A stretch of 25,477 nucleotides of DNA from the NCBI GenBank assembly GCA_017649745.1, contig JAGCGE010000276.1, forward strand, positions 1-25,477, given 5' to 3'. This DNA comes from Clostridiales bacterium (GTDB lineage: Bacteria > Bacillota_A > Clostridia > Saccharofermentanales > Saccharofermentanaceae). Position 1 is the stretch's first letter. The number at the start of each line of letters is the position of its first letter. Position numbers and translations under genes: made by a program. The notes beneath the pieces are model-generated. The model worked only from the letters and a program-made list of their open reading frames with translations, did not search any database and had not been told where the DNA came from. Positions 7,657 through 16,150 of this stretch are shown here, piece after piece.

Positions 7657-9858
7657 TTAGTTTGTCCAAAGTTCTCCGCCGTATGCATCTTTAAGAGAAT
7701 ACATATAGATCATTAACGACTTGGAAAGATCCTTCATTTTTGCAGATGATTTATCTGAATAATAGGTCTGATACAGATAAGCATAAAGCGATCCATAACA
7801 TTCAACACAATTCGATCTAATATCTTCACAATCTTTTGGATAAGCCGTTACTACTGTGCTATCTGACATTCCCAATGAACTGAAAGGAATCTTTATCACA
7901 TAGTAAGAGCCTGATCTAGTTGCTTTGTATTCTTCACTGTTGTATCCAACGAAAACAGGAGTTACACCCTCATCAGCCAGGAAGTAAAACTTCAATACCG
8001 GTTTACTACCAAACAAAGCACTGACACCTGCAACCTTTATGGAATCAGTATAAGAATAAATATTGAATGTACTGTTACTTGTACCTTGATAAATATTCTC
8101 TATTTCAAATGCATCAAGCTTAGCCTTGACATCAGTATGCTTTGTATCAAGAATACTGTCAGCAAGATCATCTGTCCTGAAACCAAAATACTTCTGAGAA
8201 GCTGAACCGTATCTTATAAGAGCAGCTGTACGCTGATAATTTCTATAGTTGTAGCTTACAGGATGAGAAAGAATAGCGTCTGCATAGTCCTGAACAGTAA
8301 AGTCTTTGTACGTTAAAACCTGATTATTGTCATATGAAAGATCGAACTGAAGTGGAACAGTCATATCTGTAGGATCGATCGGGAATGTAAATGTGATCAG
8401 GTCACGATCCCTTACTATGCTGTCGTTAGAACAAATCAACTCACCGTCAAAAGCATAGAATTTTTCGTTTCCATAAGCTGAAAGCCTGGCATCCCACTTG
8501 AGTGAATCAGCATACTCTCCTTCAGGAACATAAACATACATCTTGATACCGATCTGAGTGCTATCAAGAACAAGAGACATTCCTTCGATCAAGATAGAGT
8601 CTGTAGATTTCTCAATTACTCTGATCGATGAATATGTATAGTCCTTGTAATCGTCAAGATACAATTTGTAGCTTGGATCATCACAAGTTATCCTGTCATC
8701 GATATTGATATTTTTATCAAAACCCTGACTTGCAATAACAAATCTATCTCCGTTAGTATAAGAGCTTGCAGATATACCTAGTTTGGTATCCGTACCTATT
8801 CCGTAACGAATATAAACTGCATCGTTCACTTCTCTAAACTTGAAATATATATTACTAGGTGCTCCATTACTAAAGTTAGCAGATACTTGAACTCCGGCAG
8901 CGCTCCATATATCACATGCGTACTCCTTGATTCCGTAAGCGCCGCAATAAATTCCGCCACCGCCGTTAGCTGCAATACAACTGTTTCCGTAGATCGCTGT
9001 GTTTCCTGAATAGAAAAAGCAAGTACCATTGCTTCCTTCAAGACATATCGCACCACCCAGACTTTGAGCTGTATTATTCTTTATCTCGTTATTTCCGAGC
9101 TGAACTTTACCTGTGGAGTATACTGCTCCGCCTTTGTCGGCAAAACACGTATCTATGCTCAAGCCTGTCAGATTCATATCTGTTCCGTCTCCGGAAAAAA
9201 CTGCTCCGCCATATTCTGAAGAAAAATTCGAAATAGATACTTCCATGAAATACAGATCACCATTTGCCTTACAAGTAATAGCTCTGTTTCCGTTAACATT
9301 ATAAGAAGTCGCATTTCCCTGTATCAAAAGGTGCGTCATATCACAACGGCCTGCATCAACAAGGAACATAGGTGCTCCATTTGATTTTATTACACCATTT
9401 GTGAAATAAACCCAACCATCACAGGTTACATCGGCTGTTGCATCGCAAAAATATGAAGTCTGATCAGTATAATCGATCGTAAAAGAGTTCAGATTAAAAG
9501 CTATCCTCTTAGCAGTTGTATCAAACTTTGTTCCGGAAGTAACTGTAACATCTGATCCCAGCATGTAAAGAATCTCTTCTGTCTCATCTTCTGAAACAGT
9601 CGGCAGACCGCCTCTGAAATCATTATTGATCATCTCTTGAGTCAGCAATCTATAAGAAAGAGTATCCGACTCCTTATACACATACCAACCGTCATCCTGC
9701 AGATAGAAAGTCTTTCCGTTTACTTCGATCGAAGCAGGCTGTTCTCCGTCAGCGAGGACCTTGTTGGTTGGAAGAATAAGGATCAATCCCAACAAAGCGA
9801 TCATTAAAGCTATAGGGATAAAAACTGATTTTGACAGTTTGACAGATCTCGTATTCAT
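7657..9858 (-). CDS. Secreted beta-helix surface protein
   Basis: A 733-aa exported protein. Residues 1-36 are a classical signal peptide (basic start, hydrophobic core, VLA before the likely cleavage site). About 100-335 holds repeats with GGAVFSGDG, GGAVYSTG, GGAICLEG and GGGIYCGAYG, typical of right-handed parallel beta-helix (pectin-lyase-like) proteins. The C-terminal third, with AALIRYGSASQKYFGF followed by TDDLAD, resembles an uncharacterised domain of clostridial surface proteins in which a YGxxAQ-type motif recurs. No LPxTG anchor or dockerin is visible, so attachment is unclear. The frame continues to a TTG at 9870, but GGAGGG at 9863-9868 serves the ATG at 9858. No catalytic residues of a polysaccharide lyase can be assigned; it may be a binding or adhesion protein. 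Confidence 0.85.
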   Translation of the reverse strand: MNTRSVKLSKSVFIPIALMIALLGLILILPTNKVLADGEQPASIEVNGKTFYLQDDGWYVYKESDTLSYRLLTQEMINNDFRGGLPTVSEDETEEILYMLGSDVTVTSGTKFDTTAKRIAFNLNSFTIDYTDQTSYFCDATADVTCDGWVYFTNGVIKSNGAPMFLVDAGRCDMTHLLIQGNATSYNVNGNRAITCKANGDLYFMEVSISNFSSEYGGAVFSGDGTDMNLTGLSIDTCFADKGGAVYSTGKVQLGNNEIKNNTAQSLGGAICLEGSNGTCFFYSGNTAIYGNSCIAANGGGGIYCGAYGIKEYACDIWSAAGVQVSANFSNGAPSNIYFKFREVNDAVYIRYGIGTDTKLGISASSYTNGDRFVIASQGFDKNINIDDRITCDDPSYKLYLDDYKDYTYSSIRVIEKSTDSILIEGMSLVLDSTQIGIKMYVYVPEGEYADSLKWDARLSAYGNEKFYAFDGELICSNDSIVRDRDLITFTFPIDPTDMTVPLQFDLSYDNNQVLTYKDFTVQDYADAILSHPVSYNYRNYQRTAALIRYGSASQKYFGFRTDDLADSILDTKHTDVKAKLDAFEIENIYQGTSNSTFNIYSYTDSIKVAGVSALFGSKPVLKFYFLADEGVTPVFVGYNSEEYKATRSGSYYVIKIPFSSLGMSDSTVVTAYPKDCEDIRSNCVECYGSLYAYLYQTYYSDKSSAKMKDLSKSLMIYMYSLKDAYGGELWTN

Positions 9859-9960
9859 AAAACCCTCCAAAATTCATCAAACTTAAAATTATTCCAAACG
9901 CATCAAATTGATTTTATCATATGATGTCTCAAAAAAGGAAAGTAAAATATAAAATACGAA

Positions 9961-9969
9961 TGGTATAAT
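9961..9969 (+). promoter_or_regulatory. Extended -10 promoter of the 72-aa / esterase / CoaX-like operon
   Basis: TGGTATAAT is a perfect TATAAT (9964-9969) with an upstream TG (extended -10). The -35 region is weak, as is usual for extended -10 promoters. It lies 24 nt before the start codon at 9993. Confidence 0.7.
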
Positions 9970-9992
9970 CTGTTTATTAAGGAGAAATGCCT

Positions 9993-10211
9993 ATGTCTCT
10001 TTTCAAGAAAAAACCAAGACCAGAAGTTCCTTTTGATCCAGAGAAGCAGTATGCCGTGATCAAAAGTTCGATATGCACGGGCGAGAAGGTCGCCGGTTTT
10101 AAGAATAAGGAAGACGGCAGGTTCACTGATGTCATGCTCATAAGAACACCTGAGGATGAGAAGGTTTTCGAAGAGATGTATGGGCTGACTGATGTTAAGA
10201 CTGAATACTGA
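9993..10211 (+). CDS. Conserved small protein of unknown function
   Basis: A 72-aa soluble protein beginning MSLFKKKPRPE. The core YAVIKSSICTGEKVAGF and the stretch TDVMLIRTPEDEKVFEEMYG look like a conserved small family that I recall in many Clostridia, sometimes labelled aspartate dehydrogenase without evidence; there is no nucleotide-binding motif here. The ORF could start at an ATG at 9987, but that is only 2 nt from AAGGAG (9979-9984); the ATG at 9993 is 8 nt away and preferred. It is the first gene of an operon with the esterase (11 nt later) and the CoaX-like kinase. Two features are visible: a basic N-terminus and one Cys (ICTGE). No function can be assigned. Confidence 0.8.
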   Translation: MSLFKKKPRPEVPFDPEKQYAVIKSSICTGEKVAGFKNKEDGRFTDVMLIRTPEDEKVFEEMYGLTDVKTEY

Positions 10212-10222
10212 AGGAGTTAGTT

Positions 10223-11173
10223 ATGATACTTACAAAAGAAGAACTTAAGAAGATATACTTCGGTGCATATGAATTCGAGGAAGTAGAGGACGGATACCTC
10301 AGGGCTTACCAGTACAGCAAGCCTCAGATGGAATACTTCAAGGGTGCGATGGATTTCTGGTATGAAAGATGCGATGCTACAACCGCGAAAACACTGGAGT
10401 TCATTACGGATGCAAACGAAGTGTCATTCGATTATAAGATCGTGTGGAAGGGTTCGGAGGATTCTTTCGAGCTCATGGTCGACGGACTTATCACCAAGAT
10501 CGTTTACGTGAAGGACATGAAGGACGAAGGAACACTTAAGTTCGAGCTTCCTGAAGGAAAGCACAATGTCGTTATCTATCTTGCTGCTGATGCGACAGTC
10601 ATCATCAAGAACTTCACTATCGATTCTGACTTCACAGTTCCTACCAAGAACGAGAAGGTCCTTTGGCTTGGAGATTCCATTACTCAGGGCTATGGTCCTC
10701 TGAGATCAGCTGAGACTTATGTAAGTATTGCTAACAGGATCCTCAACTATGACATTATCAATCAGGGTATCGGTGGATATGTCTATGACAAGAAGTCGCT
10801 CATGAAGATGCCTGGATATAATCCTGACAAGATCATCGTTGCTCTTGGAACAAACCAGTACGGTGACGGCGACATGAGCATTATCGAAGAATACTATGAA
10901 ACACTCATCGGTATCTATGGAAATGATATCCCGATCCTTTGTATCTCACCTATTTGGAGAGGCGATCATCTCGATGAGCTGCCTGTTCTTATGAATTTCT
11001 GCGAAGGCGTTAAGAAGATCGCAGGAAGCTATAAGAACGTTACTGTCATCGACGGTATGACGCTTGTTCCTCACCTTATGGAATACTATCTTGATGGTCT
11101 TCACCCGAACTGCCTTGGAACTGAGGTCTACGGCAGAAATCTCGTAGAAGAGATCAGAAAGATCGGCTTCTAA
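10223..11173 (+). CDS. SGNH/GDSL esterase, CE2-like acetyl xylan esterase, cytoplasmic
   Basis: A 316-aa protein with the two-domain layout of carbohydrate esterase family 2: an N-terminal beta-sandwich (about 1-138) and a C-terminal SGNH hydrolase domain. Block I is GDSITQG with Ser152 as nucleophile; a Gly at about 184 fits block II; block III is GTN at 209-211; block V is DGLHP with Asp291 and His294. The catalytic set is complete. There is no signal peptide, so it would remove acetyl groups from sugars or oligosaccharides inside the cell. AAGGAG lies 6 nt before the ATG. A GH10 xylanase, also without a signal peptide, is 0.8 kb away, which supports xylo-oligosaccharides as substrate. A general acyl esterase role remains possible. 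Confidence 0.87.
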   Translation: MILTKEELKKIYFGAYEFEEVEDGYLRAYQYSKPQMEYFKGAMDFWYERCDATTAKTLEFITDANEVSFDYKIVWKGSEDSFELMVDGLITKIVYVKDMKDEGTLKFELPEGKHNVVIYLAADATVIIKNFTIDSDFTVPTKNEKVLWLGDSITQGYGPLRSAETYVSIANRILNYDIINQGIGGYVYDKKSLMKMPGYNPDKIIVALGTNQYGDGDMSIIEEYYETLIGIYGNDIPILCISPIWRGDHLDELPVLMNFCEGVKKIAGSYKNVTVIDGMTLVPHLMEYYLDGLHPNCLGTEVYGRNLVEEIRKIGF

Positions 11174-11190
11174 GAATCGGAGGAATTGTT

Positions 11191-11970
11191 ATGGTTCTTG
11201 CTATTGATATTGGAAATACCTATATACTTTTCGGATGCTTCGAAGACAGAAAGATCCTCTTCAGAGAGATCCTCTCGACGAACACTTCCAGCACTGATCT
11301 TGAGTATGCTGCGCTTCTTAAGTCTGCACTCGAGTTCAACAAGTTAAGTCTCGAAAAAGTTGAGGGCGCCATAATATCATCCGTTGTTCCATCAATTACA
11401 GAAACGATCAAGAAGGCTATCGGAAGACTTGCGACAGTATCGACACTCGTTGTGGGTCCTGGCGTTAAGACCGGTCTTAAGATAAAGATCGATAATCCTG
11501 CTCAGCTTGGAAGCGACCTCGTTATCTCCGCTATAGCAGGCATCCAGGAATACGGTGTTCCTCAGATCAATATCTATATGGGAACTGCTACCGCTTTCTC
11601 ACTCATCGATAAAGATAAGAATTTCATTGGAACATCTATCGGCGCAGGAATCGGTATTGCAGCTGAAGCGCTGAGCAATAAGACTTCGCAGCTTCCTAAT
11701 GTTGCTTTCGAACTGCCTAAGAAGGTCATCGGAACAAATACCATAGACAGCATGAAGAGCGGCCTGATGTATCAGAACGCCGCTCTCATAGATGGTATGA
11801 TAGACCGCATTGAAGAAGAATACGGAGAGAAGTGTACGGTTACGATCACGGGTAGGTACGCTTCCGTTATCACTCCTCTTTGTCACCATGATATGATCTG
11901 TGACACCGATCTTCTTCTTAAGGGTCTAATAGAGGTATATCACAAGAATCAGCCTGTTAAGAGAGGCTGA
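11191..11970 (+). CDS. Type III pantothenate kinase-like protein with altered motifs
   Basis: A 259-aa ASKHA-fold protein that aligns over its full length with CoaX, which phosphorylates pantothenate in the first step of coenzyme A synthesis. The phosphate 1 motif DIGNT (6-10) is intact. The GxDR motif reads GSDL (107-110), so the Asp109 is kept but the Arg is lost. The usual DxGTAxT (phosphate 2) motif reads YMGTATA (129-135), with Tyr in place of the Asp. The C-terminal VIGTNTIDSMKSG and LLLKGL stretches are family-like. These two changes sit in the nucleotide/substrate region, so activity as a normal CoaX is uncertain. AGGA-type ribosome binding site precedes the ATG; it is the third gene of the operon with the esterase. 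Its end overlaps the convergent xylanase by 14 nt. Confidence 0.85.
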   Translation: MVLAIDIGNTYILFGCFEDRKILFREILSTNTSSTDLEYAALLKSALEFNKLSLEKVEGAIISSVVPSITETIKKAIGRLATVSTLVVGPGVKTGLKIKIDNPAQLGSDLVISAIAGIQEYGVPQINIYMGTATAFSLIDKDKNFIGTSIGAGIGIAAEALSNKTSQLPNVAFELPKKVIGTNTIDSMKSGLMYQNAALIDGMIDRIEEEYGEKCTVTITGRYASVITPLCHHDMICDTDLLLKGLIEVYHKNQPVKRG

Positions 11971-13159
11971 TCTCTGCTTCGTTATCATCTTCGATCTTAA
12001 GAGCTGAAGATGAGCCTTCGAAGCTGATCTCATAATCACCCTTAAATGCATCGACATTTACATAACCGTTCTCGTCTGTTGTAACGGTTACGTCAGTCCA
12101 CCATTCTTCTCTTACAAGCTTCTTGAGCATCTTGTAGGATGGCTTTAAGCTGTTATCGAGACGAATATATCCGCTTGGTGCCTTAAGCCATGCACCGTCT
12201 CTGTAATCCCATGTGGTGATAGCTTCTACAAGAGGATGTGAGAAAAGGATACGATACATCTCTTCGATCTCACGTGCCTGACGCTCTTCACCTTCCGGTG
12301 TACTCGGCCACTCGTCGACCTGCCAGTCGTTAAGGTCAACAATATGAGGAGGCATTATCTCACCTGAGATCAAAGTATTCTCAGTAAAGTGGATCGGAAG
12401 ACCGAAAGATGAGAAACGGTCGAGGACTTCCTCGAGCTTCTCCCTGCCCCAATATCCCTGATGCTGATGTGACTGGATACCAATAGCTGTGATCGGCACA
12501 CCTGCATTAAGACAGCCGTCAATAAGGATCTCATAGTTTGTTGAAGTATTGAAATCATTAAGAAGGAGCACTGCATCCGGATTACACTCATGTGCCTTAT
12601 CGAAAACAGTCTTGATCATCTTGACTCTTCCGAGCTCCTTACAGACTCTCGTCATAGCGTTATCGTACTTATCGAAGATAGGCATGATGACTACTTCGTT
12701 GATGACATCCCACATGTCGATAACACCCTTAAAACCATTAACTTCTCTCTCGATCCTCTCGAGTTGCTTACGAAGAATGGTCTCGTTATCGTACTTCATG
12801 AGCCAGTCAGCACATACAGTATGCCAGCACAAAGGATGTCCTTTGACCTTAACGTTGTGATCCTGAAGGTACTTCGCCGTCTTCATGAGAGAATCCTTGT
12901 TAGGCTCACCTTCGTTAGGCTCGTAGCGGCCCCAGTAGAACGGAAGTGTTCCGTAGTTAAAAATGTCGAGCCAGGATTCCGTAATGACCTTATGCTCTTC
13001 AGAACCGTCTACCACATACGGAATAAAATCGAATGCGCCGCAGCCGAATAAGAAACTGTGATTTGTCTGCTTTACGCGGATTGTCTTGCCTGCTAAAGGA
13101 TTGCCGTTATTATCATTAACCTTGATCCTCTTAGTTACTTTTCTGTGTGAAATATCCAT
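11957..13159 (-). CDS. GH10 endo-beta-1,4-xylanase, cytoplasmic
   Basis: A 400-aa glycoside hydrolase family 10 enzyme, hydrolysing beta-1,4-xylan chains with retention. The acid/base Glu155 lies in WDVINE (150-155) and the nucleophile Glu260 in IHFTEN. The substrate-site stretch GHPLCWHT (about 107-114) is also present. Residues 1-45 form an N-terminal beta-strand module (KRIKVNDNNGNPLAGKTIRV) like that seen in some GH10 enzymes, and about 350-400 form a small C-terminal beta-rich module. There is no signal peptide, so it probably acts on imported xylo-oligosaccharides. AAAGG is 9 nt before the ATG. It is transcribed alone from the extended -10 promoter at 13195-13203, towards and overlapping the end of the CoaX-like gene. 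Confidence 0.95.
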   Translation of the reverse strand: MDISHRKVTKRIKVNDNNGNPLAGKTIRVKQTNHSFLFGCGAFDFIPYVVDGSEEHKVITESWLDIFNYGTLPFYWGRYEPNEGEPNKDSLMKTAKYLQDHNVKVKGHPLCWHTVCADWLMKYDNETILRKQLERIEREVNGFKGVIDMWDVINEVVIMPIFDKYDNAMTRVCKELGRVKMIKTVFDKAHECNPDAVLLLNDFNTSTNYEILIDGCLNAGVPITAIGIQSHQHQGYWGREKLEEVLDRFSSFGLPIHFTENTLISGEIMPPHIVDLNDWQVDEWPSTPEGEERQAREIEEMYRILFSHPLVEAITTWDYRDGAWLKAPSGYIRLDNSLKPSYKMLKKLVREEWWTDVTVTTDENGYVNVDAFKGDYEISFEGSSSALKIEDDNEAEISLS

Positions 13160-13194
13160 GGAGATCCGCCTTTCTAAATCGTATTATTAACACG

Positions 13195-13203
13195 ATTGTA
13201 GCA
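13195..13203 (-). promoter_or_regulatory. Extended -10 promoter of the xylanase gene
   Basis: On the minus strand TGCTACAAT gives a TACAAT -10 box (13195-13200) with a TG one base upstream of it. It lies 35 nt before the start codon. TTTACT further upstream could be a poor -35 but is spaced too closely (14 nt). No CcpA-type or other operator was recognised. Confidence 0.5.
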
Positions 13204-13256
13204 TCTACACAGAGAGTAAACTTCTTATATTTCGAAGAATATTTCTTTAGTTTTTG

Positions 13257-14798
13257 TCATCCGCGAAGCTGGGCTTCCACATGCTCCTTTATGCGATCAG
13301 GGATCTGATACTTAGGATCATATAAAACACCCCTGATCTTCGCCGCCTCATCAACATCAGTCAGGCTATACATCGCCTTATGCCTGAAGTGCCTTCGAAC
13401 GACACCCCTAACCTTATCATCCTCGTAGGAATAGAGCATAAGGATATATCTCAGCCTGTCCCAATACGTCTCACGTATAAGAAGACATGCAGCTCTTTCC
13501 CTGAATTCTTCTTCCTTTGCCTGCTCGAAAAAGTTATACACGTTTTCGGCACCTAATCTGATGTGATAAGCCAGGATCTCACGGTACGCCTGAATGCTTA
13601 TCGCCTTACGTGGATCATTCAGATATGTCCAGAAGATATCCTTCGCCTTCTCTTCCATGATAAGACCGAGAGCATGAAGCGCACACTTAACTGTCGTCTC
13701 GCTGCCTGAATCAAGATAGGACTTAATGAGATCGATATCATCCTCATTCTGGCACTCGCCGATGCCAAGGATGCACACGTTACTATAATGCGTATCAAGT
13801 CTAGACTTATAGTATTCCCTGACGTCGATATCCGTATGCTTACGAAGGATATAGCGGGAAGCTTCCCTGATGCTCGCAGATCTCGACAGGAGTTCATTAT
13901 CGAGTCCCTCCCAGGAATCACCGAGGAGCTTATACTTCTGCTCTATCGCGATCCTTCTGATAAGGGTGCTTCTGTGATCGATATACTGCTCGACTTCTGC
14001 CATCGTGAGGTCGTACCCTTCCATGAAGAAAGTCATGATATAGCGCTGACACTGCCCGTTCTTTTCGAAAATGAGGATATTCTTGACCTCATCTTTGGTA
14101 AGGAGCTTACGCTCCATCATAAGATAATAGAACAGCCTTCTAGTGTCGCTGTCGAACTTACCGATGACTGATCTGCCGAAGAAACTGACCTGCTCCCTGA
14201 GCTCTTTCATGAGATGATCCTTGAAGGCTTTAACCGCTGAATCATTCTTCCTGTAACCGCGATCGATCTTAGCCAGGTACGGAATGCATGAGATCATCTC
14301 ATCAGCACTCATGCGGGGGATCAACATATTCTGCGCAGTCTCACGAACTACATGTGCCCAGTCGTTAAATCTTAAGATGATGAATCTTACAGAGCCAGGA
14401 TCACCCTCCAGCTCGCAGATACAACGCGCTCTGAAATAGCCGCTTTGATGAAATGTCCCAAGTCTTAAACACCAGATATATTCTTCAAATGGGAGGAACT
14501 TCTTCCATCTCTCAATGATCCCTGATGCATTGGACATATAAAACCTGGAACCTGACTCTTTACGGAAATTATCGTTTATCCTGATGATGCCGTGATGATC
14601 AAGTCCCTGCATATATCTCGAAAGGGCAGCAGCTAGTTTCTTAATGATCACTTCGTTTTCGCTTGCCAGTTCCTGATAGAGCACCGGAAGAATGTCCTCA
14701 TTACCATTTTCCAGCGCGTCAATTGCCTGATCAAGTTTCAACAACTCTTCATTATCAGGTTCTGCATCTTTACCTTTCGATCTGAAAAAACCAAACAT
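13257..14798 (-). CDS. HEAT-repeat-like helical protein
   Basis: A 513-aa soluble, almost wholly alpha-helical protein. Between about 20 and 65, 120-165, and especially 265-410, helix pairs recur that look like HEAT/ARM units, for example GIGECQNEDDIDLIKSYL followed by TTVKCALHALGLIMEEKAKD. Such scaffolds bind proteins or, in the AlkD/AlkC group, DNA; no glycosylase catalytic residue can be assigned here. The start is less certain than for other genes: only a poor GGATGG lies 9 nt upstream of the ATG at 14798. It is the last gene of a likely minus-strand operon with cupin, DinB-like and GNAT genes, 50 nt after the GNAT stop. I do not recognise a named family, so the function is unknown. Confidence 0.78.
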   Translation of the reverse strand: MFGFFRSKGKDAEPDNEELLKLDQAIDALENGNEDILPVLYQELASENEVIIKKLAAALSRYMQGLDHHGIIRINDNFRKESGSRFYMSNASGIIERWKKFLPFEEYIWCLRLGTFHQSGYFRARCICELEGDPGSVRFIILRFNDWAHVVRETAQNMLIPRMSADEMISCIPYLAKIDRGYRKNDSAVKAFKDHLMKELREQVSFFGRSVIGKFDSDTRRLFYYLMMERKLLTKDEVKNILIFEKNGQCQRYIMTFFMEGYDLTMAEVEQYIDHRSTLIRRIAIEQKYKLLGDSWEGLDNELLSRSASIREASRYILRKHTDIDVREYYKSRLDTHYSNVCILGIGECQNEDDIDLIKSYLDSGSETTVKCALHALGLIMEEKAKDIFWTYLNDPRKAISIQAYREILAYHIRLGAENVYNFFEQAKEEEFRERAACLLIRETYWDRLRYILMLYSYEDDKVRGVVRRHFRHKAMYSLTDVDEAAKIRGVLYDPKYQIPDRIKEHVEAQLRG

Positions 14799-14848
14799 TC
14801 ATATACCATCCGCATCAATTGAATAATGAAAGTATATCACGTTTAGGA

Positions 14849-15265
14849 TTATTTGACTTCATACATGATCTTCAGGCGCTGAGCTTCATTACTTTCGAAT
14901 CCGAACTTCTCATAGAACGGGATCTTATCAGGCATAGCACACAGTTCCACGAAGATCCCGGTTCCCTTGATGCCATTATCATCAACAAACTTAAGAAGTT
15001 CATCGATCATCATCCTGCCGATACCCTTGCCCTGATATTCAGGTTCTACAATAACATCCTTAATGTAATAGCAAAGTCCCTTGTCGCCTATCATCCTGGA
15101 CATGGCGATTATCTTGTCCCCATCGAAAACAGATACCCTGAACAGTGTATTATCCATAGCCAGCTTAGTCTGTTCAAGTGATGGTCCGTCACCCCATACA
15201 GATTCCCAAAGTTCAATAAACTCTTCAGCCTTCAGCTCATTATGTTTTATCGTATATTCACTCAT
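14849..15265 (-). CDS. GNAT family N-acetyltransferase
   Basis: A 138-aa single-domain GNAT acetyltransferase that would transfer acetyl from acetyl-CoA to an amine. The acetyl-CoA loop QGKGIG is at 78-83, preceded by the beta-4 strand YYIKDVIVEPEY, and the C-terminal FYEKFGF is typical of the domain's last strands. Its length is normal for a minimal GNAT. The frame runs to a GTG at 15274, but that GTG is part of the AAAGGTGA ribosome binding site; the ATG at 15265 is 5 nt downstream and is used here. It begins 16 nt after the DinB-like gene stop, in the same direction. The acceptor could be a small molecule such as an antibiotic or polyamine, or a protein; the sequence does not say. Confidence 0.92.
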   Translation of the reverse strand: MSEYTIKHNELKAEEFIELWESVWGDGPSLEQTKLAMDNTLFRVSVFDGDKIIAMSRMIGDKGLCYYIKDVIVEPEYQGKGIGRMMIDELLKFVDDNGIKGTGIFVELCAMPDKIPFYEKFGFESNEAQRLKIMYEVK

Positions 15266-15281
15266 CTGTATCACCTTTATC

Positions 15282-15806
15282 TTAAAGCTTCACTTGGCCT
15301 TTTCGATACCTTCCGAAAAACTTGCCATCGTCGACATATTTCTCCGTCTCAGAAACCCACATTGGGAATTCGCCTTTTTGAATTATCGTCTGACCATTGA
15401 GCATTCCAGTGTGAAACGAGATATGCCTGAACTGCCTTAAGATCAATTCCATTCTCGTGTATCTGCTACCTTCCGGCTTCTCGTATAACATCTCATCTGT
15501 GAGCGAATCAAGGTAGTCATAAGTCTTCTTCTCGATCTCATCAAGATACTTCAAGAGATCCTCATCAGACAAGACCACATCACAAGGCTTCTCAGGATTA
15601 TCCAGTCCTTCTTTATGAAACGCAGGTTCCTCATACACAAAAGGATTAATGAACCACTTGTCAGCAGAATGAAGCGCATGATATACCCATCTCCAGCACG
15701 GTGCGCCATAGCAGATCGCGTCTCTGTCATACGTCATGATCGATGATCGGATATTCAGAAAATTCGGTTCGACTGTTTGTCTGATTACCTTACAAAGCTC
15801 GTTCAT
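15282..15806 (-). CDS. DinB-like metal-dependent protein
   Basis: A 174-aa four-helix bundle protein of the DinB/YfiT type. Candidate metal-binding histidines are spaced as in the family: His43 or His46 in YHALHSADKW, and His128 with His132 in RHISFHTGML. Known members include thiol-dependent S-transferases and proteins of DNA-damage regulons, but most are of unknown function. The ATG overlaps the stop of the upstream cupin gene by four bases (ATGA), so the two are translationally coupled; a GGAG lies 9 nt upstream, inside the cupin gene. The GNAT gene follows after 16 nt. The combination suggests a small detoxification or stress unit, but this is inference from gene order only. Confidence 0.83.
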   Translation of the reverse strand: MNELCKVIRQTVEPNFLNIRSSIMTYDRDAICYGAPCWRWVYHALHSADKWFINPFVYEEPAFHKEGLDNPEKPCDVVLSDEDLLKYLDEIEKKTYDYLDSLTDEMLYEKPEGSRYTRMELILRQFRHISFHTGMLNGQTIIQKGEFPMWVSETEKYVDDGKFFGRYRKGQVKL

Positions 15807-16150
15807 TTCACTATTCTCCTGCCTCCGAAAGCATGGATCGTTCTCGTTCCCTTCTTTACCCTTCCGTGATGCGGTGTTCCCTTTGGCACGAGCAGCTCAT
15901 CACCTCTGTGAAGCACATGCTCTACTCCGTCGAAGATCTCAACATACTCACCATCAACACAGACAACATATTCATCAAACTCGTGAACGTTCTCCTTGGA
16001 ATCGCGGTCTGAATAATAAGTCCAGAAACAGATCTGACTGCCGTCCGCGCCCTCATAGTAATATCCGTCGATATCTTGGGTATTTTGCTGACTGCTGTCG
16101 ATATGATTAAGCTCAGTTCTCATAAACTCCGGAAAATCAGATAACATCAT
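15803..16150 (-). CDS. Small cupin-domain protein
   Basis: A 115-aa single cupin. The first cupin motif region is ENVHEFDEYVVCVDGE (about 53-68, with His56 and Glu60 as likely metal ligands); the second is GDELLVPKGTPHHGR (about 83-97), with His94/His95 and a later His106. The order and spacing fit a metal-binding mono-cupin. Two start codons are adjacent (16150 and 16147); AAGG lies 8 nt from the first. It is the first gene of the operon with the DinB-like and GNAT genes. A TATAAT lies on the minus strand at 16179-16184, about 30 nt upstream, but no good -35 was seen. Function may be isomerase, dioxygenase or ligand sensing; it cannot be decided. Confidence 0.86.
   Translation of the reverse strand: MMLSDFPEFMRTELNHIDSSQQNTQDIDGYYYEGADGSQICFWTYYSDRDSKENVHEFDEYVVCVDGEYVEIFDGVEHVLHRGDELLVPKGTPHHGRVKKGTRTIHAFGGRRIVK

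Noticed and set aside
13788..14171. 127-codon plus-strand frame
   Set aside because: Antisense to the HEAT-repeat-like gene; no ribosome binding site and no recognisable protein features.
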